Source: Branchiostoma floridae
Lineage: Eukaryota > Chordata > Leptocardii > Amphioxiformes > Branchiostomatidae
NCBI RefSeq assembly: GCF_000003815.2
Contig: NC_049981.1
Span: 23,480,273 to 23,544,272 of the forward strand
Length of the DNA stretch: 64,000 nucleotides
Direction of reading: 5' to 3'
Part shown: positions 25,501-34,724 of the stretch, one piece after another
How positions within the stretch are numbered: position 1 is the first letter of the stretch
How the letters are laid out: the number at the start of each line of letters is the position of its first letter
Notes under the pieces: model-generated
Databases searched by the model: none
Told to the model about the DNA's origin: nothing
Seen by the model: only the letters and a program-made list of their open reading frames with translations
Made by a program: the position numbers and the translations under genes

Positions 25501-28192
25501 ATGTTATTTTAAGGAAAGCCCCTCCACGTAACCCTGGATGCTTGCCTGGCTAAAAGCCTGGTAATGCTGGAGATGAATTTTGAAATATTAATTTATTCTC
25601 CTGATGTTCTTTTCTTTCACAGGAGAGGAAGGCTCGTGATCTGGATGACAAAATTGCGATTGTTCGCATTGAGCAGGTAATGTATTTGGGGAGGGGGTTT
25701 AGATCTGCCACAAGCGTAACATCACCTTGGAGTAATCAACAAAGTGGTGAACTTCATCTTATTACTATAGGTATAAAGGGTCGCAATGATGTTGGTAGTT
25801 AAATAAGAGTACACAGCTAAAACTTTGTTTTATCAATTAGACCCAATATGTAAGTCTTCAGTGTCACATTAAACTGTCCAGCTGCTTCAGAATTCAGATG
25901 ACAGATGACCTTATGAACATGTAACAGCTGGTCAAAAATGCCAAGATATATATACCACCTGCTATCTCTGTCATCTTATTACATTATAATGTTATAAAAT
26001 CATCATTGTATTTTATTACAAAATAACAAGAACATGTAATAAACTTGTGGAATCTTTTCAAAACACACAAACGCTAATCTTTTCTGCAAAATGATATAAT
26101 GATTCCAAAATTTATGAGATAATTCATGTCATGTAATCAAAAGAGTGAGATTATACTATACTATACTATACATATCTATACATATGATCCATGTTGGTAA
26201 GGCTGTTCCGTGTGTTCCAGATCTCTCCCTTCCCATTTGACATGGTGAAGCAGCAGTGTGACCTGTACCCCAACGCTGACCTGGTGTGGGCTCAGGAGGA
26301 GCACAAGAACATGGGTGCCTGGAACTACATCCAGCCTCGCATCCGCACCACTGTGAACAGGGAGCGCCACGTCAGGTAGGGCTGCAGGGAGCCAGGGCTT
26401 TTACGGTCAGATACATATGTATTATGTATTTGCGACGTTACAGTCCAACAAGTTTAACAGGTTTCAATGGGCTTGATTTCTGTATTTGAAAAAAGTTGTT
26501 GCAATTGATATCATAATCATATTAGGATCAAAAGGACCAAAAATTCAAGAAGTTGTATTTTTTAATGGTATCTAATATATAAACACATGGAGAGGAACAA
26601 TACATAAATGTAACGATGGTTTTCAAAGTATTGTACTAATTAATGAATTGTTACTGATCAAGAAAATTGCTTCACGTCTGAATTCAGATTTTAATCATAA
26701 TTGATTATGATTTTTCTTTTCCATTGCTTAGTCCGATTCACACAAGCTGCAGCTCTTCAGTAGTACCAAATTTGTGCAGAGATAGTATCGAGTTTCTAAG
26801 CGAAGTTTGTATTGCAGGCTTTTCTGTCAGCTTAAACCCAAGACAATTTCGTTAAGTGCACGCGCATTTATGCTAACACAGCGCTCTCCAAAAGGTGGAG
26901 ACAAAAGATGTATCCAAGATGATGATAATTCGTTGCTCTAGAACTCTCTGCTTTAGACTTCTCTCTTCTTTGCTTTGCACCACCATCCTCACTACTATTC
27001 CTGCCACTTTTCCTTTCACTGATCACTGGCTTCTAACTTACTCCCTTTTATAGAGCGTTTTCACATGACGTCACCACTGTATCCATTGCCACTAAGTCTT
27101 GTATTTCATTGAGTCATACATTATCTACATGTAGCTGAAGTGTTTTATAGCTCTTTGAAATAATCTAATATTGAATTACTACAGCTAAAAGAAGATAATA
27201 TGAACACTTGAAAGCAGTGAAACTCGGAAACGTTGTAAACGCAAATCAAAGACACCAACTTATCAGTGCCTGCCTGCTTTATCAGTGTACGGATGGTTAA
27301 GTGAAAACGCTCTATAATCTTTCACATCATGGGAACATCAGGTTAATGTTTAATTTCTCACGCATGCCTCCTCCCCCTCTCTGTTGGTGTACCGTAACTG
27401 TAGCTACGCAGGTCGTGCGTCTGCTGCCGCCGCGGCCACAGGAGCTAAACAAAGCCACCAGCAGGAGCTGACCAGGCTGCTGCAGCATGCCATGAACCTT
27501 GACAATCATGTAGCCCTTTGGCAAAGCCAACCCAGGAGAAACCTCACCGGCTAGGCTGATCTCTGAGTCAGTGCACGGTCCGTTTGTGTCACCTATACCT
27601 AACCTCCTGTCCTCCTACTAACCATCCTGAACTGATTCAGACACCGATTTAGAAGCTGTTATTGGCACAGCCTCGAGTGAAGCCACTCTTTATTGCACTT
27701 GGATTCCAATGGTGTGAGATATCTCAGTTTCCAGTCTGTGTGGCATTTTTTGTTCAAGAGTCTTTAGAATCTCTTGCCAGCTATTGCCTGTCATTGTACT
27801 TGTGCTGAACTTGTGAAATGTTGTGACAGTTGAAGAAGAAACTGCCACAGATGCTGGCTTTATATCATGTTTAATGAAAAATAACACCTGATTCAGAGAT
27901 TATAATAAAATAACATAGCTCAAATTCTGTTTACACACAGCCATTTGTGATTCTTATTTTAGGATTGTAAAGCTGTAGGCAAAAGGAGGCTTGACCATAA
28001 AGCCACTTACTTAGGAAGGTATTTTTCTGAGATGTCATTAGAACTGAGATGCTCCCAGGTTGATCACTATCCTTAACAACCACACAAATCATTGGAAATC
28101 TCATCATCATTACCCCTCTTTTGATATTCCTGTCATCACTGTGCATATGTGTGCTTTAGCCTTTAGTTCTGAGAGTGGTTTGCTTTGGTTTT

Positions 28193-28230
<38 letters not shown>

Positions 28231-29771
28231 AAGACTTTGCAGCCGTATCACAGTAAAAGTTTTCAAAAGTAGGGTTTCTTACAGCAAAGCTGCCAAGCTA
28301 AAGACAGGTTCATAGTTCAATGTTTGTTTGTTTATTTTCAAACCCCTGGGTGGCCTATTCAGTTTAGATAAACTGATTTTCAATAGGGCCTAGTTTCACA
28401 TACAAGGAAATAAAAGCATATTACAAAGAAAATAGATAGACATACATGTACACATCGGAACATATAAGTACAAATGAAACAAGAAATGTCATTCCTTCCT
28501 TTTTGCCCTCCTTCTCCAAGTAACATCGGAACACAATCGTGGTATACTGTTTTCTGCTTTTGGCTTTTTGCAATTAGCAAAAAGAAAAAAACAATGGTAT
28601 GGTATGTCAGAAAACCTATTTCAAAGATCCCAGGAACATAAATCTCACTGTGTATTTGTTGTGGAGTTTTTTTGCAATATTTGTGAACAATAGATATGTT
28701 GTACATGTAGCAGTTGTATAATTAGCCAAAGCTAATGTAAGTAAATTGTAACTAAGCTCTTTTGGGTCTGACTACTACATTTATAACTTTGCTATAAAAA
28801 AAGTATAAGGCACGAGATATACAATCATCACATATATTAGTAGAATCCAGTCTGTTTTGATTTGGCCTTTAGAAACTACAGTATATTGGCCTTCTGTTTG
28901 TAAGCATTTACATGAATCAAGATGTTGGTACCTTAGTTGTACAAGTACAACAAGGCCCCCACAATATATTTCAAGAATTGTGTTTGGACCATATCTGTTT
29001 TCTTGCCATAAGGCCACACCAATTTAATTTCTTGTTTCACGGATTCGCTCGCTCCAATTTTTTGGAAAAAAAAACAAAAATAAAAATTACCACTCAGCAA
29101 ATTTTCACCATTAATGAAACTATTGACCAACTTTCTGATGTAGCAAATTGGCCTTTATATTATAAATTGTGGGTATTATTATTGCAGTTATATTTTTCAT
29201 TCATGAAAAATGGGACAAACATAAAAACTGACACTACTTTTGTAATTTTCAATGAACAGGTGCTGTTACTGTACAGTAATAGTGTTTTTGTACCTTTTTC
29301 AAGCTGAAAACTTTTTATTCTTTATGTTTTGGATGAGCCCTTACCTTTACCCCAACCATTTTACAATTTTTATTTTCATTTCGCCCTCTCGCTCCATATT
29401 TTTTATGAAAAAATCCGTGAACCAAGAAATTAAATTGGTGTGGCCTAAGGTGGTATCAGAAAAAGTAGTAAGAGCAAGGTTGCCGTAGTAACAGAATACA
29501 TGCAAGTAGCAGTAGCAAGATAAGAAGATAAGATAAAAGAAGATAAAAAAAGACTTGTGTGTAACAGTTTTGTCAAAGATGCTTCTTGTGTTTTACAGAA
29601 TTCTGACTTGTACTGTTTCCCCATTGTGACAGATACTGTGGCCGACATGGTGCAGCGGCGTCCGCAGCTGGAAACAAGTTCAAACATACCAATGAGCAGA
29701 ACAATTTTGTCAACCAAGCCACCGACCTCGCCTGGAAAGAACCGGTCTGGGTCGGACCCACCTCAGAATGA
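7338..29771 (+). CDS. OGDH: 2-oxoglutarate dehydrogenase E1 component (OGDH/OGDHL type), multi-exon
   Basis: This is the thiamine-diphosphate-dependent E1 subunit of the mitochondrial oxoglutarate dehydrogenase complex (TCA cycle). It decarboxylates 2-oxoglutarate and transfers succinyl to the E2 lipoyl group. Coding exons are 7338-7553, 15513-15725, 17390-17593, 17868-18022, 18324-18561, 19036-19215, 19797-19988, 20345-20461, 20900-21052, 21557-21659, 22143-22425, 22856-22983, 23487-23665, 24045-24116, 24664-24789, 24987-25169, 25623-25676 and 26221-26375, then one terminal exon, 27404-27554 or 29633-29771. All junctions are GT-AG and all phases match, giving about 1033 or 1029 residues; human OGDH is about 1023. 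Visible landmarks are an Arg-rich N-terminal presequence, [62 protein letters not shown] and [19 protein letters not shown] across the exon 13/14 junction. Exon 6 has a weak donor (AAG|GTTCAC). OGDH and OGDHL probably split in vertebrates, so this is best called pre-duplication OGDH/OGDHL. Confidence 0.97.
7902..7984. repeat. Short hairpin element
   Basis: The left arm (from 7902, TACCATCC...GGCTCAAT) and right arm (ATTGAGCC...GGATGGTA to 7984) are near-perfect inverted repeats with a loop of about 25 bases. It has the shape of a foldback MITE and lies in OGDH intron 1. Confidence 0.8.
9015..9333. mobile_element. hAT-like non-autonomous element (MITE)
   Basis: The termini are inverted repeats, CAGGGCTCGAAAT on the left and ATTTTGAGCCCTG on the right, enclosing about 320 bases rich in repeated ACCTGCACC/GGTGCAGGT motifs. 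The CAGGG start fits hAT elements. I could not see a clean 8-base target duplication. A truncated relative lies in OGDH intron 12. Confidence 0.7.
9521..9760 (+). repeat. tRNA-derived SINE copy, internally deleted
   Basis: The start (GGCAAGGTGATCTTGTGGTTA) and the later blocks around CACACCTATTTCCTCAC and GTGAAAATGAGTG match the element at 31787-32060. Part of the tRNA-like head, including the B box, is missing here. Confidence 0.6.
10019..10065. repeat. Short tandem duplication, about 23-base unit
   Basis: The unit GCCTAAGTATGTAAAGGCCA occurs twice in direct succession in OGDH intron 1. Confidence 0.85.
10260..10480 (+). repeat. SINE-related fragment
   Basis: It shares the tail of the SINE at 9521-9760: GAGAAGAGCCACACCTTGAG and ATAAAAGAACCCACCACC resemble that copy and the one at 31787. 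The tRNA-like head is not visible. Confidence 0.45.
10680..11340 (+). repeat. Degenerate tandem repeat, about 150-base unit
   Basis: About four diverged units follow each other, starting near 10756, 10911, 11062 and 11200. Each has a GG-TGTAGCGG-TGT-like block, then TTCGAAAATGGG-like, then AACTCGAGA...GATGGA. The units have lost about a third of their identity, so this is an old array in OGDH intron 1. Confidence 0.6.
11535..11610 (-). repeat. Dispersed repeat family member (inverted copy)
   Basis: The reverse complement contains CATCCCTGGTCAATCAGAA followed by TTTCATGCTT, nearly identical to a plus-strand copy near 25408-25465 and similar to one near 19398-19445. All three sit in introns of the same OGDH gene. 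Family unknown. Confidence 0.65.
12657..12692 (+). repeat. (CATA)n microsatellite
   Basis: About nine tandem CATA/TACA units in OGDH intron 1. Confidence 0.9.
13000..14800. other. GC- and CpG-rich block inside OGDH intron 1
   Basis: Base composition is clearly richer in G+C and CpG than the surrounding AT-rich intron, with GGCCGGC and GGCGCCG motifs. Several overlapping open frames up to 142 codons occur on both strands, as expected from composition alone. None has a recognisable domain. An alternative promoter or an unannotated mobile element are both possible. The end near 14727-14815 resembles a dispersed repeat also seen in the EPDR introns (near 49029 and 55118). Confidence 0.4.
15023..15220. 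mobile_element. Hairpin MITE, about 198 bases
   Basis: The outer arms GTCAATGACATATACAAAAT and its near-perfect reverse complement ATTTTGTGTATGTCATTGAC bound a foldback element whose arms pair over most of their length. It lies just upstream of OGDH exon 2. Confidence 0.8.
16149..16344. mobile_element. Hairpin MITE in OGDH intron 2
   Basis: Perfect 16-base ends AGTTCACCTTTATCTG and CAGATAAAGGTGAACT enclose imperfectly self-complementary DNA, including GGTGTAACCTACATGTA facing TACATGTAGGTTAC and GGATACCAAGT facing ACTTGGTATTCC. This is typical of a foldback element. Confidence 0.8.
16580..16684 (+). CDS. OGDH: Candidate OGDH cassette exon (2b), 35 codons
   Basis: An open, phase-0 stretch is framed by a good acceptor (TGTCCTCAG) and a good donor (CAG|GTGAGACT). 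Adding it between exons 2 and 3 would keep the reading frame. Its last residues (HAMIRAYQ) mirror the end of exon 2 (VQAIIRSYQ), the conserved boundary just before the GH-x-A-K-LDPLG motif. It may therefore be a diverged duplicate of the end of exon 2, used as a cassette or alternative exon. The rest of its sequence is not recognisable. Exon use needs RNA evidence. Confidence 0.5.
18324..18561 (+). CDS. OGDH: OGDH exon 5: start of the ThDP-binding catalytic region
   Basis: It encodes [19 protein letters not shown] and [19 protein letters not shown]. These are signature segments of the E1o catalytic core, including the His-Arg-Gly-Arg turn that lines the active site in this family. Confidence 0.95.
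19388..19445 (+). repeat. Dispersed repeat family member in OGDH intron 6
   Basis: TTCCCTAGTCAACATGAATT followed by TTATGCTTGTCAGAGAGCCT is a diverged relative of the units near 11535 (inverted) and 25408. Confidence 0.5.
19797..19988 (+). CDS. OGDH: OGDH exon 7: ThDP/Mg-binding motif
   Basis: It encodes [10 protein letters not shown] followed by [14 protein letters not shown]. This is the GD-A...NN thiamine-diphosphate/Mg motif of 2-oxo-acid dehydrogenase E1 proteins, with the Asp and both Asn residues present. Confidence 0.97.
20521..20645. mobile_element. Hairpin MITE in OGDH intron 8
   Basis: The arms starting ATAGGATATAGGAGAATTCT and ending ATTATCCTATATCCTAT are inverted repeats about 28 bases long with one mismatch zone, around a loop of about 70 bases. 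Confidence 0.8.
23038..23150. mobile_element. Truncated hAT-like MITE
   Basis: It starts CAGGGCTCAAAAT and continues with a CACTGGTGCAGGTAACATTG block closely matching the left half of the element at 9015-9333. It breaks off near 23150. It lies in OGDH intron 12. Confidence 0.7.
24838..24870 (+). pseudogene. Partial duplicate of the OGDH exon 16 start with in-frame stop (decoy or poison exon)
   Basis: A pyrimidine tract with acceptor (TTCTTTCAG) is followed by 30 bases nearly identical to the start of exon 16 at 24987: [10 protein letters not shown] in frame, then TGA where exon 16 has CGA (Arg). The similarity extends into the upstream intron (CCCTTCATG...TTTC), so a segment of about 149 bases spanning the acceptor was tandemly duplicated and one copy decayed. 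Splicing to this acceptor would give a premature stop. Confidence 0.8.
25408..25465 (+). repeat. Dispersed repeat family member in OGDH intron 16
   Basis: GATGACCTGGTGGCATCCCT followed by GGTCAATCAGAATTTCATGC matches the inverted unit near 11535. Confidence 0.65.
27049..27316. mobile_element. MITE with 16-base terminal inverted repeats
   Basis: Perfect inverted termini TATAGAGCGTTTTCAC and GTGAAAACGCTCTATA bound about 268 non-coding bases just before the first OGDH terminal exon. TA at the ends would fit a Tc1/mariner-type target duplication, but the superfamily is inferred. Confidence 0.8.
27404..27554 (+). CDS. OGDH: OGDH terminal exon version A
   Basis: The acceptor TAACTGTAG joins exon 18 in the correct phase (AG|C gives Ser). 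The frame reads [16 protein letters not shown], then [13 protein letters not shown] and a tail ending QPRRNLTG before TAG. The YAGR...A-A-TG-K and ELTRLL parts match the usual OGDH C-terminus. A poly(A) signal at 27904-27909 would end this transcript. The basic tail after the LLQHAMNL block is longer than in the human enzyme. Confidence 0.85.
27904..27909 (+). promoter_or_regulatory. Poly(A) signal AATAAA for OGDH terminal exon A
   Basis: A canonical hexamer about 350 bases after the terminal exon A stop codon and before terminal exon B, so choosing it would exclude exon B. Confidence 0.55.
28194..28228 (+). repeat. (TG)n microsatellite
   Basis: About 17 TG units between the two alternative OGDH terminal exons. 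TG/GT repeats can influence splicing, but no effect is shown here. Confidence 0.9.
29012..29445. mobile_element. Harbinger-like MITE with TAA target duplication
   Basis: Terminal inverted repeats of about 35 bases start GGCCACACCAATTTAATTTC and end in the reverse complement, at GGTGTGGCC. TAA flanks the element directly on both sides (29009-29011 and 29446-29448), as PIF/Harbinger elements produce. The interior of about 360 bases is AT-rich and non-coding. Confidence 0.8.
29633..29771 (+). CDS. OGDH: OGDH terminal exon version B
   Basis: The acceptor ATTGTGACAG joins exon 18 in the same phase as version A (AG|A gives Arg). The frame reads [19 protein letters not shown] and then an Asn/Gln-rich stretch to [12 protein letters not shown] before TGA. 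The Y-x-GR...AAA-A-x-G-x-K core aligns with version A and with the family C-terminus, so the two are homologous duplicated last exons. Confidence 0.75.
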
Positions 29772-31620
29772 ACATTACATACTCTTGTCCCAGACCATTC
29801 TTAGTGTAGTTTCCGACTGATTTTTGTATGACTAGTTTATAGACATATATAGACATAAAGAAACAGCAGGTTTGTAATCTGTAAGGCAGGTACTCAGTTT
29901 TTAATCCCAGGTTGCCAGGTAAATCTCAATGCTCTTTCAAGTGTGCTATTTTGAAGTGAACTTTTGCCATTTGGTGCATCTTTGGTATGATATTTTGACC
30001 ACATTTACTGCTGTTTTGTTTCTCAGCAGAATGCACAATAGATGGGGAAAATGTAGCACAAAGTACAAACTAATTACAAATGATGGTTTCTCTGAGAATA
30101 CATAAAAATATTAAAATAGTTGACCATTGTATCTGGTGTACTAGGAGGGACACTTGTAACAAACAGCTTGGATGATGAAGGTTTCTCCTGTGCTTTCAAT
30201 ATTGGAATGTTTCACAGTAAAAACTAAAAGGGAGCAAGGAAGGGACAGTCTATAAATGACAAATGCACTATGTAAAATAGGTACATTGCCTTGTTGCGAT
30301 GTGAAATGATATGAAGGCTATATACAAGTTTTATTACAAGATAGGACAAACCACACAAACTTGCCACGACGTATAGCAGTCACGTACTTTTACTTTTGCT
30401 TGTACAGAAATAAAGACACCTAATACGGACAAAATGATAGATAGCAAATTAAGGTAAGGGGGGTCCAATTCCGAAAAGTGTGGATGCAGTTCTTGGTTAA
30501 TCTTGTTGAATTTTGTTGATATTGAGTCTGCATGTTTGGAATTTGTTGTTGAACATTTCAGTAAGTTGGTTTTATCTTAAACTTGTGTTCTTTTGTACAA
30601 AGTATAAACTGTGTATAAAAGTATTGTAGTCCCACAGTAGAAAAGTTGCCGGATGCTAAAGACACACAGAAATTTACTTTATGCAGATTGCATGAAAATA
30701 ATTCTTGCTTCACCAACCACAGTCTTAAGACAATGACTGCATATTTATGACTTAGAAATAAACCATTGGTAAGTTCAGTGGTGAACCTTACTGCATTGTG
30801 GGGCTTGAAATTGTAGTAATATATCGGGAATGGTCTGGACTTTTCCATTGTATGTTGCTTTAAAGAAGAGAGAGACTTTGATTAAAGATTATTGTAATAT
30901 TTTTTTCTGGTGCTGTTTCTTACTGAAGAAGGGCTCTTTATGGTATTATGATGCTCATAAGTATGTTTTTGTACTTCTACAGGTAATCTGGCACTCTCAC
31001 ATTCGTAGTTGTTGGAATTCTGGGAGACTTGCTACCTATTAGATTGTACTGTTTTAAAAAAAGAGGTTAAACTGAACAGAAGTACAACACAATCATACAG
31101 AGGAATAGATCATATATGTCATTTTACTTAATGATTCCCTTAGGTCATGTTTCAAATTTTTGAAACAGAGGAATGCTTCCTATAAAAGGCATTCAACACA
31201 TTGTTATTTGTAAAGGTAAATGTAAAAATAGCCTACTAGACAATCAGACACTATCAATACATGATACATGTTGTATGTCACTGTACCATGTTTCTCCTTA
31301 ACTTGTCACTACATGCAACAGAACTGTATACACTTCAGATTTCTTCACTTTGTACAGAAGATATTCAGACTCAACTTCTGAAAAAGTTTTTTTTCAGCGA
31401 TTCAGTGTTTGGCTGACCAGTCCCACTCACAAAGTTTGTGGCACAGTTTTATAGTACAGACGGTAGAGATTGCAATCAGGCAGAATCACCAGTCTTGCCA
31501 GGAGACATCCGATCAGAGTCCCCTGCAACAGAGACTCTGATCTTTACAGGTAGTATCAGCTATTCGGTAGATAACAGTCTCAATCCTGACGTGTAGCCAT
31601 ACTTCGCCATGTTTGCTGTA
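29772..31620. other. OGDH 3' flank and intergenic DNA
   Basis: AT-rich sequence that probably holds the 3' untranslated region of the longer OGDH transcript. An AATAAA at 30409-30414 is a candidate poly(A) signal. The open frames at 30558-31042 overlap on both strands and show no domains. The 3' untranslated region of the minus-strand UPF0728 gene also lies at the right end. Confidence 0.5.
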
Positions 31621-32776
31621 TTAATATGCCGTCTGTACTGCCTGCAATGCTTCTGCGCATAGTGGGTCCAACTTGCCATCTCCACCTACAGTATGTCAGA
31701 CATAAACATGACACCTATTGTATCTAAAGAATGTTAGGTTAGAACAAAACTTCACACAATGTCATACAAAATATACCAACACTGTGATGGCAAGGTAGTC
31801 TTGTGGTTAAGGTTTGTTAATTAATTAAGAATCTGAAGGCTGTGGGTTTTGATCCCTGGCAAGCCCCAATGTTGTGCCTAGAGGAATCGAAACACATTTT
31901 ACACCTATCTGTTCACTCAGGTCAAAATGAGTGTCTAGCTATGATTGGATCACCTGGAGTACGTCAAAGAGCCCACCACACATGAAACAGAGTGGGGGAC
32001 TATTCCGATGTAGCAAAATCAAATCTTACAGTCTGGTTGTAAGCAACCTTGCGCTTTCTGTACAAAACTGGTGTGTTAATTTACTGATTCTGTGAAACAA
32101 ACAAAACGAAAATGTGATGGCTTACCAAAGTCCAGTTCTGTGATGTTGCATGTGTAGACTGTTTCTCCATTCACGATGAGTTCCACCACATTCCAGTCTT
32201 CAATTTGCTTCAGTTCTACTTCATGTCCATCTGCCTTCAACACAGCTGTAAGATACAAGAAATTGATCATGACGACCTCATACCTCTGGGAAACATTTTT
32301 TTGCGAATTTCTTATACATATGTAGCATAATGCCATAGCCCTATGTTAATGATTCTCCCCCTCCCTAATTCAATGGTCATTTTTAGGGGACAGTCTGCTA
32401 ACTGTCCATGGACTATATCATTTAATATTTGCCTCAAAGAAGCCGCGGCCTAATGCAAAAGAAGCCCGTCAACAGTCACTGGAGGCTAGTATCAAGGTGG
32501 CTTTTCAAAACATTTGGTTTCTGCTCATGGCATATGTGCAAGGGGAGCTAAACGTTGTATGTATTAGCTTAGTTACCGAATGAGTTACCTACGCTCTAAA
32601 GTAATAAATTCATGTATCTTACACAGTTACAGTGCAGTGACAGATAATGGAATATTTGCCTAACATTACTAATGTACATTACCTTGCAAACCGTCTAGTC
32701 TGTCTTCTCTGTACTCCACTGTACCACACGCCTCGTACTTTCCGTACCGTATCGTCACCTTCGCGTTCGCTGGCAT
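31621..32776 (-). CDS. C10orf53: UPF0728 family protein (C10orf53 homologue), three exons
   Basis: Coding exons on the minus strand are 32776-32683, 32245-32126 and 31685-31621, all with GT-AG junctions and matching phases, giving 92 residues. The product opens MPANAKVTIRYGKYEACGTV, continues ADGHEVELKQIEDWNVVELI and ends GDGKLDPLCAEALQAVQTAY. From memory these match the small UPF0728 family (human C10orf53) in length, order and invariant motifs (IEDWNVVEL, GGDGKLDPLC). There is no signal peptide or membrane segment. The biochemical function of the family is unknown to me. It lies tail-to-tail with OGDH, and I recall the same neighbour relation for C10orf53 and OGDHL in human. Confidence 0.92.
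31787..32060 (+). repeat. tRNA-derived SINE
   Basis: The head has an A-box-like segment (GTAGTCTTGTGGTTAAGG) and a B-box-like segment (GGGTTTTGATCCC, near 31845-31857). The tail shares blocks with the copies at 9521 and 10260 (CACACCTAT...GTTCACTCAGGT and AAAATGAGTG). It lies in intron 2 of the UPF0728 gene. Confidence 0.65.
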
Positions 32777-33225
32777 GATGATAGCTGCTCAGAATCTAGC
32801 AATATATTCAAGAACAAGCGACGTTGAACCCGGAAGTAAGTTCTCTTCACTCAATTATTGTAACGCAGTCGTTTTATATTGCACAAGTTACATGGCAATT
32901 ATTTCATCAATTTTTCTTGCTGAATATTTAATATGAGGCAAAATGGGTGGTTGTCATTCCACATAAAATCGTTTCTTTTCAGTTTCTTGTACACCTTGTA
33001 GTCTTTGTTTAGTGTTGCTAAGGGGAAGGGCGCATGCGTAAAGTGAAGCATGATGGGTAATTTCCCTTGACCCCAGCTGACCTTGTGAGAACATTCTGGC
33101 TACGTCAAAGCACCGTGAGAACCTGAGTGACAACTTCGAGATCCTCCGAGCCCCTTATTTGGCGTTTTTTCAAGCTGACAACGGTTTCATGTGGTAGATT
33201 TATCATCAACCACATTTCCTATCAG
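32777..33225. promoter_or_regulatory. Divergent promoter region between the UPF0728 and LAMP-like genes
   Basis: The minus-strand UPF0728 start codon lies at 32776, and a strong plus-strand donor (TATCAG|GTGAGTTG) follows 33225, suggesting a noncoding first exon of the LAMP-like gene. The 450 bases between could serve as a shared promoter. No TATA box is evident. Confidence 0.35.
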
Positions 33226-34604
33226 GTGAGTTGACTGACAACCGTTCATCTACGAGGAAAACGGGGCGAGAGGGAGGGGGGCGCTTACGTTTCGGTTTGC
33301 TGTGGCGCCAGGCCAGGACAGGAGGCGGCCGGCCGTGTGTTTTGCCTCGTGACAAGTCGTATAGTACCGCAACACGGGCACACACCTGTGAGAATTTGGT
33401 CTGGTCCATTCACGACAAAACACCTCATGTGCGGCACTTAGGAAAATGGCGGCTCGATTTGCCGATTCAAAATTCCTGCGAAATCTTGCCTCTCAAACAT
33501 GTCCAAACATGTGCCGTCAATTGCGTTTTATGTGGAAAGCTTAGAGGGGCGTAAAAGGAAGGCACCATATCTTTCTCTGGCGAAAACTTGTAGAAAATTG
33601 GCCAAAACAGAGGCACTTTCATGATACGTTCCCCATTTTTGTATGTCGTAACTTTGAGATAATTTAGAAAAAATTCTCCAAGTCTTAACAAAAATCAGAT
33701 TAATATCACAGGTAGGTAGATTTGTTACGAATATGACGCCGAAAACCTTAAGTTCGTAAGTCTTGGAGAAAATGAGAGAGAGGTCCAAGAGTGAAGTCAG
33801 TCCATAGGCGGTAGGCCAAGGTATTGTTGTCGGATCGCCCGGGCTGAACTGCCGGGGTTGGTGTTCCGAGTGTGACCCGACATTTGAGTACGTTGTACCC
33901 GGGATTGCACGAGTGGGTGCCGAATGTTCCGACGGAGATTTCCGACGGATGCAGAAGGTACCCGAAGTGCGATTTACCGACAAACACCGACTGTCGGCAC
34001 GCACTCGGCATGCGTTGCACACGTAACCAAAAGACCACGTGACCCCACCAACTACTCACAGGGCATATGTGGTAAGTGTGCCCGTGCGCAAGGATGTGGT
34101 GTCATGATCTCATGGTGTAACATATGGCATGATTTTGATAATGGCAACACGGCTATTCGGCAGTAAATTACGACTTCACGTGCATACATGCGTGGGGTGG
34201 AACTTCTGCATTTTTGGGACACGCCCTCGCACAAAGGGGCAGTTTCTTTGTTATGGCTCGAAAAGCAGAAGTGATGTTAGAATAGGGCCTCAAGGAAGTG
34301 GAAATAACCTTGTTCAAAGCAAAAGATGTTGCAGCCTGAACTGAAACCGAAAATATTACATAACTCTAATTCCTGCCAGGTGAAATGTAGCATGAAACAT
34401 GATGTCACGACGGTCAATTAAGTTCGGATCACAAGATGCATGAACAGATGTATGAATAATTATTAGTATGATGTAACTATTTTTGCATGGTGAAAGGTGT
34501 AGAGACAAATCTCACAACTAGCAAATTTTAGAATTTACTATTTCTATCAGCAGTTTCTTCATAATTGCAATGTTACTAAACTTGCTTAATGTTTTAAATT
34601 TCAG
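33226..34604 (+). other. Probable 5' UTR intron of the LAMP-like gene
   Basis: The stretch runs from the donor after 33225 to an acceptor (TTAAATTTCAG) ending at 34604, ahead of the LAMP-like start codon. Open frames at 33528-34166 occur on both strands in GC-rich sequence and show no domain. I see no gene here. Confidence 0.4.
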
Positions 34605-34724
34605 TTTCTACAGATAGAAGTGACTGACTTACTGTGTAGGTTGAACAACAGACCCAACTACATTCACACGTACATGTAAACCAGGAGAACCTAACAGCCA
34701 GGGGACCAAACACCACACCACAGC

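Noticed and set aside
33528-34166. Open frames of 80-164 codons upstream of the LAMP-like gene
   Set aside because: They occur on both strands in GC-rich sequence within a likely 5' UTR intron and show no recognisable domain.
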